DNA from: Clostridiales bacterium
Lineage (GTDB): Bacteria > Bacillota > Clostridia > Christensenellales > UBA1750
Length of the DNA: 44,140 bases
Assembly (NCBI GenBank): GCA_015056005.1
Contig: SVHB01000010.1
Location: forward strand, 1 to 44,140
Direction: 5' to 3'
Position 1 is the first letter of the stretch. Each line of letters opens with the position of its first letter. Below are positions 26,626-35,395 of the stretch, piece after piece. The notes beneath the pieces were generated by a model. It had not been told where the DNA came from and did not search any database. It saw nothing but the letters and a program-made list of their open reading frames with translations. A program made the position numbers and the translations under genes.

Positions 26626-27609
26626 GTGCAGGATCTAAAGAGACGCCAGGCGAACTGGATATATTTTATCGTTTCATGGGGCTTGCTGGCGGGCTCGGGC
26701 ATTGTTTCCGTGCTCAGCGTTTTTGCACCCGAATTTGTTGAAAAATATGTTTTGCAGCTGTCTTCCGTGATGACTCTTCTTGTCATCATGCTGCCCACTA
26801 TGATATACATTTCCACGAACTCAGGGCAGGAATTTGCAAAGCGGTTTCATTTAAGATCAATAAAAAGCAGCACTCTTTTGGTAATCCCAATGGCTGTTGC
26901 GGGCTTTTTCGCCTTCACGGGGCTCAACGGGCTCATCACTGCGGGCGCCGCAATGCTGGGGTTCAAAAGCGCAAACTCGGCCGCTCAGACCATGGGCAGC
27001 GCTTCTTCTGCAGCTGCGCTTCTGCTCATGGGCTCGCTTTTGCCCGGCATCATCGAGGAAAGCTTTTTCAGGGGCGTGCTTCTGCCCGCATACGAGGATA
27101 AAGGCGCGGTCAGGGCGGTGCTCATCAGCGCCGTGCTTTTTGCCACACTTCACGGCGACCCGATAGCGCTCTTTGCTCAGTTCGGTCTTGGCGTGCTTTT
27201 GGGCTATATCGCCCTTCGCACAAGGAGCGTATACCCGGGCATGATCTATCACGCCATACACAACGGTATAACCTTTGCAGTGCTTTTGATCGAAAGCTCG
27301 GCTGTCAGCGGAAACTATGAGGATGCTCTGGCGCAGTCGCTGGCTCAAGAAAATCTGCCCATACTCATGATTTCAAGTGCGGCGATGATGATCGCGGGCG
27401 CGATAGCTCTTGCCGTCTGCATCATAATTTTCCATATTCAGACCAAAAACGAGCTTAAAAAGGCAAAAGAAGCGGAAATGTTTGCGCCGATGGAGTTTGT
27501 CGATGCTCCCAAAAAGGTCAGACTGGTTTATCTGCCCCTGATCCTTGGTATTATCGGGGCGGTCATAATAAATGTTCTTGGCGCGATAAGCCTTGGTATA
27601 GCGGCATGA
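26626..27609 (+). CDS. CPBP family intramembrane metalloprotease
   Basis: GIIEESFFRGVLLP, FATLHGD, MIYHAIHNG; GTG start 26626 after aaaggagg (ORF track starts at TTG 26620). Confidence 0.88.
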   Translation: MQDLKRRQANWIYFIVSWGLLAGSGIVSVLSVFAPEFVEKYVLQLSSVMTLLVIMLPTMIYISTNSGQEFAKRFHLRSIKSSTLLVIPMAVAGFFAFTGLNGLITAGAAMLGFKSANSAAQTMGSASSAAALLLMGSLLPGIIEESFFRGVLLPAYEDKGAVRAVLISAVLFATLHGDPIALFAQFGLGVLLGYIALRTRSVYPGMIYHAIHNGITFAVLLIESSAVSGNYEDALAQSLAQENLPILMISSAAMMIAGAIALAVCIIIFHIQTKNELKKAKEAEMFAPMEFVDAPKKVRLVYLPLILGIIGAVIINVLGAISLGIAA

Positions 27610-28079
27610 TAGCGCGCATAATATGTGTGGGCAAGCTCAAGGAAAGCTACTGGCGCGACGCCATGGGCGAGTACATGAAGCGTTTGTCCCGTTTCGGCAA
27701 ATACGATATAGTTGAACTCCCCGACGAGCCCGAGCCTCAGAGCGATTCACCCGCGCTTGAGGAACAGGTAAAGAATACAGAAGGGCAGAAGATCCTTGCG
27801 CAGATAAAGCCGACCGATATTGTAATAGCGCTTGCGATCGACGGCAAGCAGTACGATTCGAGCGATCTTGCTGCAAAGCTTTCCGAAATATCGGCGCGCG
27901 GCAGGGTCTGTTTTGTCATCGGCGGTTCGCTCGGGCTTTCAAAGGAAGTCCTTTCCCGCGCGGATCATAAGCTTTCCTTTTCAAAGATGACTTTCCCCCA
28001 TCAGCTTGCAAGGGTGATCCTTGCCGAACAGCTTTTCCGCTGCGCCAAGATAAGCGCTGGGCAGCGGTATCACAAATGA
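27606..28079 (+). CDS. rlmH: 23S rRNA (pseudouridine1915-N3)-methyltransferase RlmH
   Basis: MIARIICVGKLKESYWRDAMGEYMKRL...FVIGGSLGLSKEVLSRADHKLSFSKMTFPHQLARVILAEQLFRCAKISAGQRYHK. Confidence 0.96.
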   Translation: MIARIICVGKLKESYWRDAMGEYMKRLSRFGKYDIVELPDEPEPQSDSPALEEQVKNTEGQKILAQIKPTDIVIALAIDGKQYDSSDLAAKLSEISARGRVCFVIGGSLGLSKEVLSRADHKLSFSKMTFPHQLARVILAEQLFRCAKISAGQRYHK

Positions 28080-28099
28080 ATTTAGGAGCAGTTACTGAC

Positions 28100-28891
28100 A
28101 TGGAATACTTAAAGACATTGGTTCTGGGCATAGTGCAGGGGCTTTGCGAGTTCCTGCCCGTATCGTCATCGGGGCATCTTTCCGTTTTTCAGCAGCTTTT
28201 CGGTATGGAAGAAGCAGGGCTCCTGCTCGATACCATGCTGCATATAGGCACCCTCATGGCGGTTTTCGTGGTGCTTTGGCCCGATATTTGGTCAATGCTG
28301 AAAAAGCCTTTTTCAAAGGAAGTGCTCTGCCTGATAATTGCGACGGTGCCTGCGGTAATATTCACTCTGCTTTTCGGAGACTTCTTTGATGATATCTTTG
28401 CGGGGCGTTTCCTCGGCATAAGCTTTTTGCTCACAAGCGCCATTCTTTTTGCGTCTGGCAAGGTTAAGCGCGAGGGCAGAAACGAGATCACTTTAAGGGA
28501 CAGCCTGATAATGGGCGTTTGGCAGGCCGTTGCCATCCTGCCGGGCGTATCCCGCTCGGGCTCCACCATCGCAGGAGGCTTGTTTGCAGGGCTGAATAAG
28601 AGCAAAGCGGCAAGGTTTTCCTTCCTCATGAGCATTCCCGCCATATTGGGCTCGCTCGTGTTTCAGGTAAAGGATATCGTATCGGGCGAGGCTTTGGGGG
28701 CGGTCGGCGTTTTTCCAATGCTTCTGGGCGTTGCCGCAGCCGCAGTTTCCGGCTATTTCGCCATCCGATTTATGCTTCGTATACTCGAAAAACATTCCCT
28801 TAAACCCTTCGCAGTCTATACCCTCATCCTCGGATTGATCGTGCTTTTGGACCAGCTCTTCTTCAACCTCGTTTTCGTCCCGATGTTTTAG
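28100..28891 (+). CDS. uppP: Undecaprenyl-diphosphatase UppP
   Basis: LVLGIVQGLCEFLPVSSSGHL, LPGVSRSGSTIAGGLFAGL; upstream ATG at 28076 also possible. Confidence 0.94.
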   Translation: MEYLKTLVLGIVQGLCEFLPVSSSGHLSVFQQLFGMEEAGLLLDTMLHIGTLMAVFVVLWPDIWSMLKKPFSKEVLCLIIATVPAVIFTLLFGDFFDDIFAGRFLGISFLLTSAILFASGKVKREGRNEITLRDSLIMGVWQAVAILPGVSRSGSTIAGGLFAGLNKSKAARFSFLMSIPAILGSLVFQVKDIVSGEALGAVGVFPMLLGVAAAAVSGYFAIRFMLRILEKHSLKPFAVYTLILGLIVLLDQLFFNLVFVPMF

Positions 28892-28898
28892 GGGCAGG

Positions 28899-29553
28899 GG
28901 GAGGGGGGTACGTTCGAGAGGTTTCACCTCTCGAGCTCTCTGACCAAGGGTTTGCAACCCTTGGATCCCGCGGCTTTTTGGTTGAGTAATTGAATACTTT
29001 TGCTTACGCGTTGCCCGTAAAGTGTGGGCAACGCGTGATTGCTTTTCAGGATAGTTATTCTTTAGGGTGGTTACTAATCATCATGTGCGCGCAGCGCATA
29101 TATCATATCCCGAAGGGATATATCATTCATCATGCGCCGCAAGGCGTATATCATTGGCGGTCGTGCCCCGCACGACTGCCCTGTGGGTTCCTCGTGATTT
29201 GTTTTGCGGGCGGTTATGCGATAAAGATTTAGGATGAAAACGTGTAATGATTATATCAACGATTGCGGTGTTTAAAGGCGCCCTCCCCGAGGGAGCTGTC
29301 AGCGAAGCTGACTGAGGGAGTCATAAGCATAATTCTTTTCTTGCCTAACAGAAACGGACGCTTGACCATTCAACCCCTCTATCGCCTAACCCTCCTGAAA
29401 AGAAATCACGAGGAACCCATACTTGACGGGTTCCTCGTAAGCTACAGTATGAAATTACTAAATACCAATGCCGCGGGATCCAAGGGTTGCAAACCCTTGG
29501 CCCAGAGCTCGAGAGGGCGCAGCCATCTCGAACGTAACCCTCCCCCTAAATCT
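28899..29553. repeat. MITE-like intergenic block with long terminal inverted repeats made of hairpins (block A)
   Basis: Left cgttcgagagg..ccaagggtttgcaacccttggatcccgcggc..gtaaagtgt hairpin; right end carries the same modules in reverse complement. Confidence 0.8.
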
Positions 29554-30220
29554 CCTTGGGCGCGAACCTTAGGTGGTCACAGGAGACGAGGTGGTAGGTT
29601 ATGCCGTCGAAAGTACCTTCTTTGGCATTTTTACAGGACGGGCCGTGGAGGTGACCGTAGACGACTGTATCTACTCCGTAGGCTTTGAACAGGTCGACAA
29701 ACTCGGTATCCTTCAGTTTTTCATCAAAGGGCGGGTAATGCATCATAACTATGATACGATCGGGGGAGCGGCGTTTTGCGTCCTTCAGGGAGAGCTCCAT
29801 CCTTATGACCTCGCGCCTTAGCACGCCTGCCTGAGCGCCGGTGAAATCCCAGCCGCGGGAGCCGGCGACGGCGATCCCGTCGCCTATGAGCACGGAATCG
29901 TTCTGGAGCGCATAGGAACCCTTGGGCAGGGCCTCGCGCAGTCGGGAAACGGAAGGCCACCAGTAATCGTGATTGCCTTTCAGAAAAATCTTATGACCGG
30001 GAAGAGCGCAGATGGACAGGATATCGGGCATGGCGGCCTCGAACTGCATCGCCCACGAATGATCTCCGGGCAGAAGCACGATATCGTCGCTGCCTATTTG
30101 CTCTTTCCACGAATTGCTGATCTTTTCAAAGTGACCGCTCCAGCCCGCGCCGAACAGGTCCATGGGCTTATCCTCGCCCCCGGGCAGGTGCAGGTCACTT
30201 ATTGCGAAAATACGCATCAA
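29546..30220 (-). CDS. Metallophosphoesterase
   Basis: MMRIFAISDLHLPGG, GDHSWAM, LKGNHDYWW, VYGHLHG. Confidence 0.92.
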   Translation of the reverse strand: MMRIFAISDLHLPGGEDKPMDLFGAGWSGHFEKISNSWKEQIGSDDIVLLPGDHSWAMQFEAAMPDILSICALPGHKIFLKGNHDYWWPSVSRLREALPKGSYALQNDSVLIGDGIAVAGSRGWDFTGAQAGVLRREVIRMELSLKDAKRRSPDRIIVMMHYPPFDEKLKDTEFVDLFKAYGVDTVVYGHLHGPSCKNAKEGTFDGITYHLVSCDHLRFAPKEI

Positions 30221-30663
30221 TAATTGTCTTCTTCCTCTTCTTCGTCGCTGTCCTCTGCCTCGGCCAGTTCGTGCAGGGAAACGCTGCCGAAATCCTCGTC
30301 AGCTTCAAGCTCGTTCTTGATCTCGTTGTACTCGCCCTCGGGGATGGTGTCATCCTCCATGCCGATGTCGATCTCATCCATTTCGGAAGCGCTGTGCATA
30401 TCAAGGGTGCTCTCCTCGGAGGTTTCGGGCTCGATCTCGGAGGTGTTCTCGTTGGCGGTGTAGCCTTCGGTGCGGCTCATCTCTTTCAGGCAAACGGCGC
30501 AGTAATCCTCGCCGGGCAGAGCGGGACGCTCGCCGCAGTTGGTGCATATTTCAACGGTGTCGGAATTATCCTCGCCGCGCAGCTCGCGCTTGCATACGGT
30601 GCAGTACTTTTCACCGGGCTTAACATAGTTCAGTTCACATCTTGGGCATTTTGCAAGTGCCAT
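30217..30663 (-). CDS. Acidic zinc-ribbon protein, unknown function
   Basis: CPRCELNYVKPGEKYCTVCKRELRG, CTNCGERPALPGEDYCAVCLKEM; Asp/Glu-rich C-terminus. Confidence 0.72.
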   Translation of the reverse strand: MALAKCPRCELNYVKPGEKYCTVCKRELRGEDNSDTVEICTNCGERPALPGEDYCAVCLKEMSRTEGYTANENTSEIEPETSEESTLDMHSASEMDEIDIGMEDDTIPEGEYNEIKNELEADEDFGSVSLHELAEAEDSDEEEEEDNY

Positions 30664-30832
30664 GTTTCTGTCATACTCCTTAAAATTGTTGATTTATTAA
30701 CTTTATTTGACTCCCATAACCTTGTTCCATGAATTTCCATGGAAACCGGCTTCCAATTTGTTTGATTTTGGCGTTTTTCAGGGCTTACAATTGAACCGTA
30801 CCAAATCAAACCATTCATGGGAGGGATAAACA

Positions 30833-31543
30833 ATGAAATACGATTTTACCAAAAAAGCGGCGGGGGTCTTTCTGTCCGCTGCGCTCATAACAGCGCCGAT
30901 AAAAGGCTTTGCAAAGGAGATCACCTTTGAAGTGATCCCCGGGGTCGAGTGGAAGCTCACCGTGCCGGACGAGTTCTTTTCCGCCTATGAAGCAGCTCCC
31001 GGGGAGAGCATGAACCCTGAGATCACTCTATCTCCGATACCGACCGCGATACCGCTGCCTACCCAAGCGCCTGAGATCACGCCTGAGCCGACCAAAACAG
31101 CCTCGCCTGCTCTGACTCCCAAACCCACTGCTTCTCCTGCGCCTACTGCAAATACGAGCGCGCCAAGCGCCGTTGAAACGCAGATGCTCTCCTGGGTGAA
31201 CGCGGAAAGGAAAAGCGAAGGACTCAGCGCATACGGTTTGGATCCGACCCTGACCAAGCTTGCAAGGCTCAAAGCGCAGGATATGATAGACAATTCCTAT
31301 TTTGCACATTCCTCGCCGACCTATGGATCAGCGGCGCAGATGCTTAAAAGCTTCGGCTATTCGTACAGAGCCTGCGGCGAAAACATTGCAAGATACGGTG
31401 ACGTATATAAAGCGCATGTAGGTCTTATGTCCTCCACCGGCCACAGGCAGAACATTATGAGCAAAAGCTTCAATAAGATCGGCATAGGCATAGTAAGGGC
31501 ACAAAACGGTGCGTATTACATAGTACAGATTTTCGCACGCTGA
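30833..31543 (+). CDS. Secreted CAP/SCP-domain protein (YkwD-like)
   Basis: Signal peptide, Pro/Thr-rich linker, MLSWVNAERKSEGLSAYGLDPTLTKLARLKAQDMIDNSYFAHSSPTYGS...ACGENIA...SSTGHRQNIMSKSFNKIGIGI. Confidence 0.9.
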   Translation: MKYDFTKKAAGVFLSAALITAPIKGFAKEITFEVIPGVEWKLTVPDEFFSAYEAAPGESMNPEITLSPIPTAIPLPTQAPEITPEPTKTASPALTPKPTASPAPTANTSAPSAVETQMLSWVNAERKSEGLSAYGLDPTLTKLARLKAQDMIDNSYFAHSSPTYGSAAQMLKSFGYSYRACGENIARYGDVYKAHVGLMSSTGHRQNIMSKSFNKIGIGIVRAQNGAYYIVQIFAR

Positions 31544-31755
31544 GCAGTTGTATCTCACTAATGGTCAATATACGCATACATGCACTGCCTTGTCAAGAGT
31601 TTTTTATAAATTTTTCCGATTTCCGCAAAAAAACATGTTAAAAACAGAAATCGGAAGCATGAGAAAACTGCAGAGCATGAAATATTCAGCCTCAGAAGCA
31701 ATTTTTGCGATATTTATGCAGGAATTCTCAAGCTTTACGCCGAATAAATACATTT

Positions 31756-31783
31756 ACCCTGTATTTGCGATGCAGGGTTTTTT
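31756..31783 (+). terminator. Intrinsic terminator hairpin upstream of the SNF2 gene
   Basis: ACCCTGTAT-TTGCG-ATGCAGGGT followed by TTTTT. Confidence 0.75.
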
Positions 31784-31823
31784 GATGGAGATGCAATGAG
31801 GCATTTCCAAACTCGGAGGTAAC

Positions 31824-34800
31824 ATGGCTATAGAATACAGCATGAGGCTGTCCCTGAGACGCGACACCAACGCTCGCGCTCAGAGGCTGATCAGCGACGG
31901 CGCGCTTTCCGCCGTAACCGGTGAAGGCGATGATTACACCGCCACCGTGACCGATGAATACAACAAAAGCTACCCGAGGATCACCGTCAAGGGCGGAAAG
32001 ATCACAGGAGCTTTCTGTACCTGCCGCTTTTCTTACGAGGACAGCGAACACCTTTGCTGCCATGCGGCTGCGCTTGCGCTTTATTTGCGATCGCCCGAGA
32101 GGATGGCGCAAAAGCGCGAGGAGCTCAGGCGAGAGCGTGCGCAGGCGCTTTTGAGCGCCTTTGAAGGCGAAAACGTGCGCAAGCAGAGCATAAATCTTCA
32201 GGTCACGATAAATGTATCCGACGGACATGCGAGCGTTTCCGCAAAAGCGGGCGGCGAGAGGATGTACGTCATAAAAAACATAAACGAGTTTTATTCTCAG
32301 TATGTCCGTGGCGACGAGATCCGCCTCGGCAAAAGCTATATCATAGATTCGCATTTTCAGGCCTTTGACCAAAGCGATGAGAACATCCTTCGCATAATGG
32401 ACGAGGCTGCCCTCACTTCTTCTGCGACCATAGACAAAAAGGCGGTACCCTTAAACGATTATCAGCTAAAGCGCCTTTTGCGCACATTGCACGACAGGCC
32501 TTATTTGATCGCTGTGGGGCAGATGCGCCCAAGCGAGCAGACGGGCATACTCAACGCACTTCCGGAAATGCGCTTTGAGCTCAAGCGCAGCGACGGCGAC
32601 AGGGGAGGGTTTGTGCTCTCTGCCTTCACCGATGCGCCCTCGGTGCCCCTTTGCGCCGACGGCGAGTTTGTTTACTGCAACGATATCGTCTACCATATGC
32701 CAAGGCATCTGCGCCATGTTTCCAAGATGCTCATGACGGGAAACGCAAGGACCAACTGGTATTTTGACGAGGAAGACGCAGCCGGGCTCATTTCAGATGT
32801 TCTTCCCGCGCTGGAAACCGCATCGCAGCTCACCGTGAGCCGCGATATCCTCGACGCAATAGTGACCCTGCCGCTTTCCATCAGGGTCGATCTTGATATC
32901 TTAGGTCACGATGTTGCAGCCCAGATAACCTTTGAATACGGCGATATCCGCATAAACCCGGTAACCGGCGTTGAAACGCCGCATGAGGGCATACTCAGGC
33001 GCGACAGGCGCAAGGAAAGGCATCTTATGGATTTCCTTGCCGAGTTCGGCTTTGAGGCCTCAGACGGCGCTATGCTCATCCGCAAGCCGGATGACATATA
33101 CCGATTCCTTGACAGAGGCGTAAGCCAGCTCAACCGCTTTGCCCATGTTTACGCGACTCAGGCGCTTTTGCAGATAAGGCCAAGGACCGTGCCCATGCGC
33201 GGCAACATAAAGGTGGGCGGCACGGGCGTACAGTTCTCGCTCATGCTCGGCGGCATCGAAGCGGACAACATGCCCGAGATCCTGCTTGCCCTCAGAGAAA
33301 AGCGCAAGTTCGTGCGCCTGACCGACGGCAGCTTCATCACCCTGCAGGCCCGCCCGCATTGGGACGATCTTGCGCGTGAGGTGCTCGACAACGGCAAGGC
33401 TGTGGGCGATCATATCGAGCTTGAAGCCTACCGCACTGTGTACTTAAACAGCCTGCTTGATTCCACCAGCCTTGAAGTCACCCGCGATACAGCTTCCCGC
33501 GCCATCGCGGAGCTCAAAGCGGGCGAGGAGGAGGTCGAGCCCACCATCCCCGGGCTCAGGTCCTATCAGAAGCGCGGTTTCAACTGGCTCAGGCAGCTTT
33601 ATCAGATGAACCTTGGCGGCATACTTGCCGATGATATGGGTCTTGGTAAGACCGTTCAGATGCTCTCGGTCATAAAATATGCAAGGGAGAAGGACGGGTT
33701 CATGACCAGCCTTGTTGTTGCCCCCACTTCGCTTGTGTATAACTGGGAAAGAGAAATACAGAAGTTCGCGCCCGATCTTTCGGTGTGCGTGCTTGAAGGC
33801 AGCGGCGAAGCAAGGCAAAAGCAGATCGAAGCCTGCGAGGAATTTGACGTGCTCATTTCCTCCTATGCCCAGCTAAGGCGCGATATAGACGAGCTTGAAA
33901 AGCACAAATTCCGTTTCTGCGTGCTGGACGAGGCGCAGAATATCAAAAATTTCCGCTCCGTTGCCGCAACGGCAGTAAAGCGGGTGAACGCTCAAGCGCG
34001 CTTTGCGCTTACCGGTACGCCCATGGAGAACCATGTTGGCGAGCTTTGGTCGGTGTTTGATTTCATTCTTCCCGGCTACCTTGGCAGCCATGCGTATTTT
34101 GCCACCCGATTCGGCGACGGCAGCCACAACGAGGAGCTTGCGGTCAAGATCCGTCCCTTCCTCATGCGCAGGCTCAAGAAGGACGTTCTGGAAGAACTGC
34201 CCGACAAGATGGAATACCGCGTACTGGTAGAGCTTGACGAGTATCAGTTGAAGGTCTACCGCGCCATGCTTCAGAAGTACAAGGCGGAGATCATCGAGCC
34301 CTCCCTCGGCGTGGGCGGCTTTTCCAGAAACCGCATGCGCATTCTTGCAGCGATCACAAGGCTCAGGCAGCTTTGCTGTCATCCCTCGCTCTTCCTTGAA
34401 GGCTATCAGGGCGGCAGCGGCAAGGTCGAAGCCCTTCTGGATATCGTTCAGCAGTGCGTCAGGGAAAACCGCAAGGTGCTGGTGTTCTCTCAGTTCACCG
34501 CAATGCTCTCCATCCTTCGCGATATCCTTTTAGAAAACGGCGTGAAGGCGATGTACCTCGACGGCGATATCCCCGCGCGCGAGCGCGCCGAGCTTTGCGA
34601 AAAGTTCAATACCGATGATACTCCCGTATTCCTCATTTCGCTCAAGGCCGGCGGCACGGGTCTTAATCTCACCGGCGCGGATACCGTTGTCCACTTTGAC
34701 CCGTGGTGGAACCCCGCGGTCGAAGATCAGGCCACAGACCGCGCTCACCGCATCGGTCAGACCAAAAAAGTGCAGGTCATCCGCCTGATTGCAAGAGGCA

Positions 34801-34925
34801 CCATAGAAGAAAAAGTCGCCGACCTCCAGGCGCATAAAAAGGACCTCATCGACGCCGTTATCAAGCCCGGTGAAGTCCTCCCCTCGACCCTCACAGAGGC
34901 CGAGATCGTGGAACTGTTTGATTAG
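31824..34925 (+). CDS. SNF2-family DEAD/DEAH helicase with N-terminal SWIM zinc finger
   Basis: CTCRFSYEDSEHLCCHAAAL; LADDMGLGKTVQMLSV, LDEAQNIKN, LTGTPMENHVGELWSVFDF, DPWWNPAVEDQATDRAHRIGQ. Confidence 0.95.
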   Translation: MAIEYSMRLSLRRDTNARAQRLISDGALSAVTGEGDDYTATVTDEYNKSYPRITVKGGKITGAFCTCRFSYEDSEHLCCHAAALALYLRSPERMAQKREELRRERAQALLSAFEGENVRKQSINLQVTINVSDGHASVSAKAGGERMYVIKNINEFYSQYVRGDEIRLGKSYIIDSHFQAFDQSDENILRIMDEAALTSSATIDKKAVPLNDYQLKRLLRTLHDRPYLIAVGQMRPSEQTGILNALPEMRFELKRSDGDRGGFVLSAFTDAPSVPLCADGEFVYCNDIVYHMPRHLRHVSKMLMTGNARTNWYFDEEDAAGLISDVLPALETASQLTVSRDILDAIVTLPLSIRVDLDILGHDVAAQITFEYGDIRINPVTGVETPHEGILRRDRRKERHLMDFLAEFGFEASDGAMLIRKPDDIYRFLDRGVSQLNRFAHVYATQALLQIRPRTVPMRGNIKVGGTGVQFSLMLGGIEADNMPEILLALREKRKFVRLTDGSFITLQARPHWDDLAREVLDNGKAVGDHIELEAYRTVYLNSLLDSTSLEVTRDTASRAIAELKAGEEEVEPTIPGLRSYQKRGFNWLRQLYQMNLGGILADDMGLGKTVQMLSVIKYAREKDGFMTSLVVAPTSLVYNWEREIQKFAPDLSVCVLEGSGEARQKQIEACEEFDVLISSYAQLRRDIDELEKHKFRFCVLDEAQNIKNFRSVAATAVKRVNAQARFALTGTPMENHVGELWSVFDFILPGYLGSHAYFATRFGDGSHNEELAVKIRPFLMRRLKKDVLEELPDKMEYRVLVELDEYQLKVYRAMLQKYKAEIIEPSLGVGGFSRNRMRILAAITRLRQLCCHPSLFLEGYQGGSGKVEALLDIVQQCVRENRKVLVFSQFTAMLSILRDILLENGVKAMYLDGDIPARERAELCEKFNTDDTPVFLISLKAGGTGLNLTGADTVVHFDPWWNPAVEDQATDRAHRIGQTKKVQVIRLIARGTIEEKVADLQAHKKDLIDAVIKPGEVLPSTLTEAEIVELFD

Positions 34926-34939
34926 GAGCGGGAAGGGGG

Positions 34940-35395
34940 ACGGGGGTACGTTCGAGAGGTTTCACCTCTCGAGCTCTCTGACCAAGGGTTTGCAACCCTT
35001 GGATCCCGCGGCATTGGGACTGTATAATTTCATACGATAGCTTACGAGGAACCCGTAAAGTATGGGTTCCTCGTGATTTGTTTTCAGGGGAGTTAAACCG
35101 TTGAGAATAGGATGTTCTTACGTCAGTTTATTTTATTTGTTTGACGATGCTCGTATAAAGGCGCCCTCTTGAGGGGGCGAAGCGTTTAAAAAACAGTCCG
35201 GTGGACTGTTTTTAGCGAAGCCCGCCGAGGCTTGTCCGAGGTGCGTCGCTGGCGCCCGAAGGGCGACTGAGGGAGTCATAACAAGTAACTAAAATATGCG
35301 CAAAGCGCGTATATCATATCCCGAAGGGATATATCATTCCTCATACGCCGCAAGGCGTATATCATTGGCGGGCGTGCTATGCACGCACGCCCCGC
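34940..35395. repeat. Mosaic hairpin repeat block B (same family as 28899-29553)
   Basis: tacgttcgagaggtttcacctctcgagctctctgaccaagggtttgcaacccttggatcccgcggc identical to block A; then gaggaacccgtaaagtatgggttcctcg, ggcgccctc...gactgagggagtcataa, and TATATCAT hairpin array. Confidence 0.85.
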
